Source: Candidatus Glassiibacteriota bacterium
Lineage (GTDB): Bacteria; Gemmatimonadota; Glassbacteria; GWA2-58-10
Assembly (NCBI GenBank): GCA_016934095.1
Contig: JAFGTO010000223.1
Coordinates: 1-8,065, forward strand
Length of the DNA stretch: 8,065 bases
Direction: 5' to 3'
In this document: one piece after another, positions 6,482 through 8,065 of the stretch
Layout of the letters: every line of letters starts with the position of its first letter
Numbering within the stretch: position 1 is the first letter of the stretch
Notes under the pieces: model-generated
Told to the model about the DNA's origin: nothing
What the model saw: the letters and a program-made list of their open reading frames with translations, nothing else
Databases searched by the model: none
Made by a program: the position numbers and the translations under genes

Positions 6482-7174
6482 ATGATCCCATTCAAGGATG
6501 ATGTCCCTACCCGCACCAGGCCGGTGGTCACGGTTACCCTGATCGTGATCAACTGCCTGGTCTTCCTTTTCCAGCTCTCCATGCCGGCGGAAAGCCACCA
6601 GGTGCTGGTGCAGGCTTTCGGCGTGGTCCCATCCCGCATGACCAGGGTCTCCTCCTACCTGGCAGCCGGGCTCCACAACCCGCTGGTCTCGGTCCTCACC
6701 GCCATGTTCCTGCATGGCGGCTGGCTGCACCTGCTGGGCAACATGCTCTACCTCTGGATTTTCGGCAACAATGTCGAGGACTCGATGGGTCACGTGCGCT
6801 TCATCTTTTTCTACCTGGTCTGCGGCCTGGCTGCCACTACGGCACAGGTTGCGGCCGAGCCGGGGTCAGCCGCGCCGATGATCGGGGCCAGCGGGGCTAT
6901 CGCCGGGGTGCTCGGCGCCTACCTGATCCTCCACCCCTTCGCCCGGGTGCATACCCTGCTGATCATCTTCATCTTCATCCGGGTGATCACCCTGCCGGCC
7001 ATCGTGGTGCTCTCTTTCTGGTTCCTGATCCAGCTTTTCAGCAGCCTCGGCCCCTCGGGCCCGCATGGAGGGGTGGCCTGGCATGCACATATCGGCGGGT
7101 TTGTCTGCGGACTGCTGCTGATCCGCTTCTTCCAGAAAAGCCACCGCAGCCGGCCGGGATACCGCTGGCTGTGA
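6482..7174 (+). CDS. Rhomboid family intramembrane serine protease
   Basis: This 230-residue polytopic membrane protein cleaves substrates within or next to their transmembrane segments. MIPFKDDVPTRTRPVVTVTLI matches the conserved start of a common bacterial rhomboid group, which supports the ATG even though no good ribosome site precedes it. HGGWLHLLGNMLYLWIFG (78-95) holds the conserved histidines and the oxyanion asparagine N87. The nucleophile is S137 in GASGAIAG, and the base is H203 in HAHIGGF. About six hydrophobic segments can be drawn (roughly 14-32, 68-94, 105-123, 133-151, 157-187 and 199-216). All catalytic residues are present, so it should be active. It follows the kinase gene by 91 bases in the same direction. 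The substrate is not predictable from sequence. Confidence 0.95.
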   Translation: MIPFKDDVPTRTRPVVTVTLIVINCLVFLFQLSMPAESHQVLVQAFGVVPSRMTRVSSYLAAGLHNPLVSVLTAMFLHGGWLHLLGNMLYLWIFGNNVEDSMGHVRFIFFYLVCGLAATTAQVAAEPGSAAPMIGASGAIAGVLGAYLILHPFARVHTLLIIFIFIRVITLPAIVVLSFWFLIQLFSSLGPSGPHGGVAWHAHIGGFVCGLLLIRFFQKSHRSRPGYRWL

Positions 7175-7217
7175 TCCTGACTTCCCCCCGTCATTGCACT
7201 CCTTTCCGCCAAAACAA

Positions 7218-7246
7218 TTGACCGCCCGGCTCCAAAAGCTTATCAT
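7218..7246 (+). promoter_or_regulatory. Sigma-70-type promoter of the SDR gene
   Basis: TTGACC (7218-7223), exactly 17 bases, then TATCAT (7241-7246), each hexamer with five of six consensus bases. The predicted start is near 7253, leaving a leader of about 40 bases. It marks a new transcription unit after the rhomboid gene. Confidence 0.65.
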
Positions 7247-7255
7247 TCCTTTATA

Positions 7256-7281
7256 TTTTTTTCCACGCCGTGCGAAAAAAA
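7256..7281 (+). repeat. Imperfect inverted repeat in the leader of the SDR gene
   Basis: A run of seven T (7256-7262) pairs with seven A (7275-7281) across an inner CAC/GTG stem with a three-base GCC loop. It could form a short stem-loop at the 5' end of the transcript. It lacks the GC stem followed by a T run expected of an intrinsic terminator on either strand. Confidence 0.4.
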
Positions 7282-7294
7282 CGGGGGCCGCAAA

Positions 7295-8065
7295 ATGAAA
7301 ATACTGGTTATCGGCGCCACCGGCCATATCGGCACCTACCTGGTTCCGCGCCTGCTGGCGGCCGGCCACCGGGTGGCAGCCATGCACCGGGGCAACAGAG
7401 AACCCTACAGCCTGAAACCTGCCTGGCGGCAAGTGGAGAAAATCCACCTCGACCGCAGGGAGGAGGAAAAGAAAGGCACCTTCGCCATTGCCGTGGCTGC
7501 AGTGGGAGCCGAGGTAATCATCGACCTGATCCTTTTCGACAGGGACAGCCTGGCCCCGCTGGTGGAGGCCCTGCGCGGCAGGTGCAGGCACTATGTCTGC
7601 TGCGGGACTATGTGGGTCTACGGGCCCACCGAGTTCGCCCCGACCCGGGAGGAGCATCTGCGGCTGGCGGATGAAGACTACGGCCGCAACAAGGCCGAAG
7701 TCGAGCTGGAGCTGCTGCGCCTGTCCGCCTGCGAGGGTTTCCCAGCCACCACGCTCCACCCCGGCCACATCGTGGGGCCTGGCTGGCCGCCGATCGGCCC
7801 GACCGGGAACCTGGACCTGACAGCGTTCGAGAAGCTGGGCCGCGGTGAAGAGGTCTGCCTGCCGGACATGGGCCTGGGCACCCTGCACCACGTGCACGCC
7901 GATGACGTGGCCCAGGCTTTCGAGCGCGCAGTCGAGTGCCCGAACGTTTCCATCGGCGAGAGCTTCAACGTGGTCTCGCCCGAGGCCCTGACCCTGCGCG
8001 GCCTCTGCCGCGCCGTGGCCGGCTGGTTCGGCCGCGAGCCCAGGCTGACCTACCTGCCCTGGGAC
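7295..8065 (+). CDS. NAD(P)-dependent epimerase/dehydratase (extended SDR), N-terminal 257 residues (cut by window edge)
   Basis: The frame stays open from the ATG to the window end. The Rossmann dinucleotide motif GATGHIG is at residues 7-13. The SDR active site is Y129 and K133 in YGRNK, with T105 in CGTMWVYG at the usual Ser/Thr position. The stretch TLHPGHIVGPGWPPIGPTGN (about 153-172) and HHVHADDVAQAF (about 198-209) resemble the substrate-side and ADDVA motifs of nucleotide-sugar epimerase-type proteins. The substrate cannot be told; sugar nucleotides are common for this superfamily, but many members are uncharacterised reductases. A GGGGG at 7283-7287 is the likely, non-ideal ribosome site. 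The gene has its own promoter upstream and the C-terminus is missing. Confidence 0.9.
   Translation, partial: MKILVIGATGHIGTYLVPRLLAAGHRVAAMHRGNREPYSLKPAWRQVEKIHLDRREEEKKGTFAIAVAAVGAEVIIDLILFDRDSLAPLVEALRGRCRHYVCCGTMWVYGPTEFAPTREEHLRLADEDYGRNKAEVELELLRLSACEGFPATTLHPGHIVGPGWPPIGPTGNLDLTAFEKLGRGEEVCLPDMGLGTLHHVHADDVAQAFERAVECPNVSIGESFNVVSPEALTLRGLCRAVAGWFGREPRLTYLPWD

Noticed and set aside
6866..7897. Minus-strand open frame of 343 codons spanning the rhomboid end, the intergenic region and the SDR gene
   Set aside because: Both overlapped plus-strand genes have intact catalytic motifs, and the antisense product shows low-complexity composition without any family signature.

Overview
This window is high-GC bacterial chromosomal DNA and is densely coding. 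It contains nine protein genes, two of them cut by the window edges. There are no RNA genes, insertion sequences, CRISPR arrays or other mobile elements that I can see, and no gene-free stretch longer than about 180 bases. The gene mix (a secreted CBM9-like lipoprotein, a secreted M24 peptidase-fold protein, an NtrB-type sensor kinase and a rhomboid protease) would suit a diderm lineage such as Acidobacteriota, Gemmatimonadota or a related uncultivated phylum. That placement rests on general resemblance only and is low confidence.

Left part, minus strand (1-2063): an arginine biosynthesis operon, argR-argC-argB, read leftward and leaving the window inside argB. argC and argB overlap by four bases (ATGA). 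In front of argR is a near-consensus sigma-70-type promoter (TTGACA, 17 bases, TATATA). Two tandem ARG-box-like palindromes cover its -10 element and the predicted transcription start. The repressor therefore probably controls itself and the two biosynthetic genes according to arginine level.

Middle and right part, plus strand (2171-7174): a run of five co-directional genes with gaps of 35 to 91 bases. They encode a HIT-family nucleotide hydrolase or phosphorylase resembling Ap4A phosphorylase, a lipoprotein with a CBM9-like beta-sandwich domain, and a secreted M24 'pita-bread' protein that has lost most of its metal ligands. After these come a membrane histidine kinase with a Cache-like extracytoplasmic sensor and a rhomboid intramembrane protease. 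Four of the five are directed to the envelope, so the run looks like an envelope sensing or processing neighbourhood, although co-transcription is inferred from spacing only.

Right end (7218-8065): a clear sigma-70-type promoter (TTGACC, 17 bases, TATCAT) and a small AT-stemmed inverted repeat precede an NAD(P)-dependent epimerase/dehydratase-type SDR gene that runs off the window.

Most of the window is recognisable housekeeping or common accessory material. The points most worth a second look are the degenerate M24 protein, the operator layout in front of argR, and the envelope gene run with an orphan kinase.
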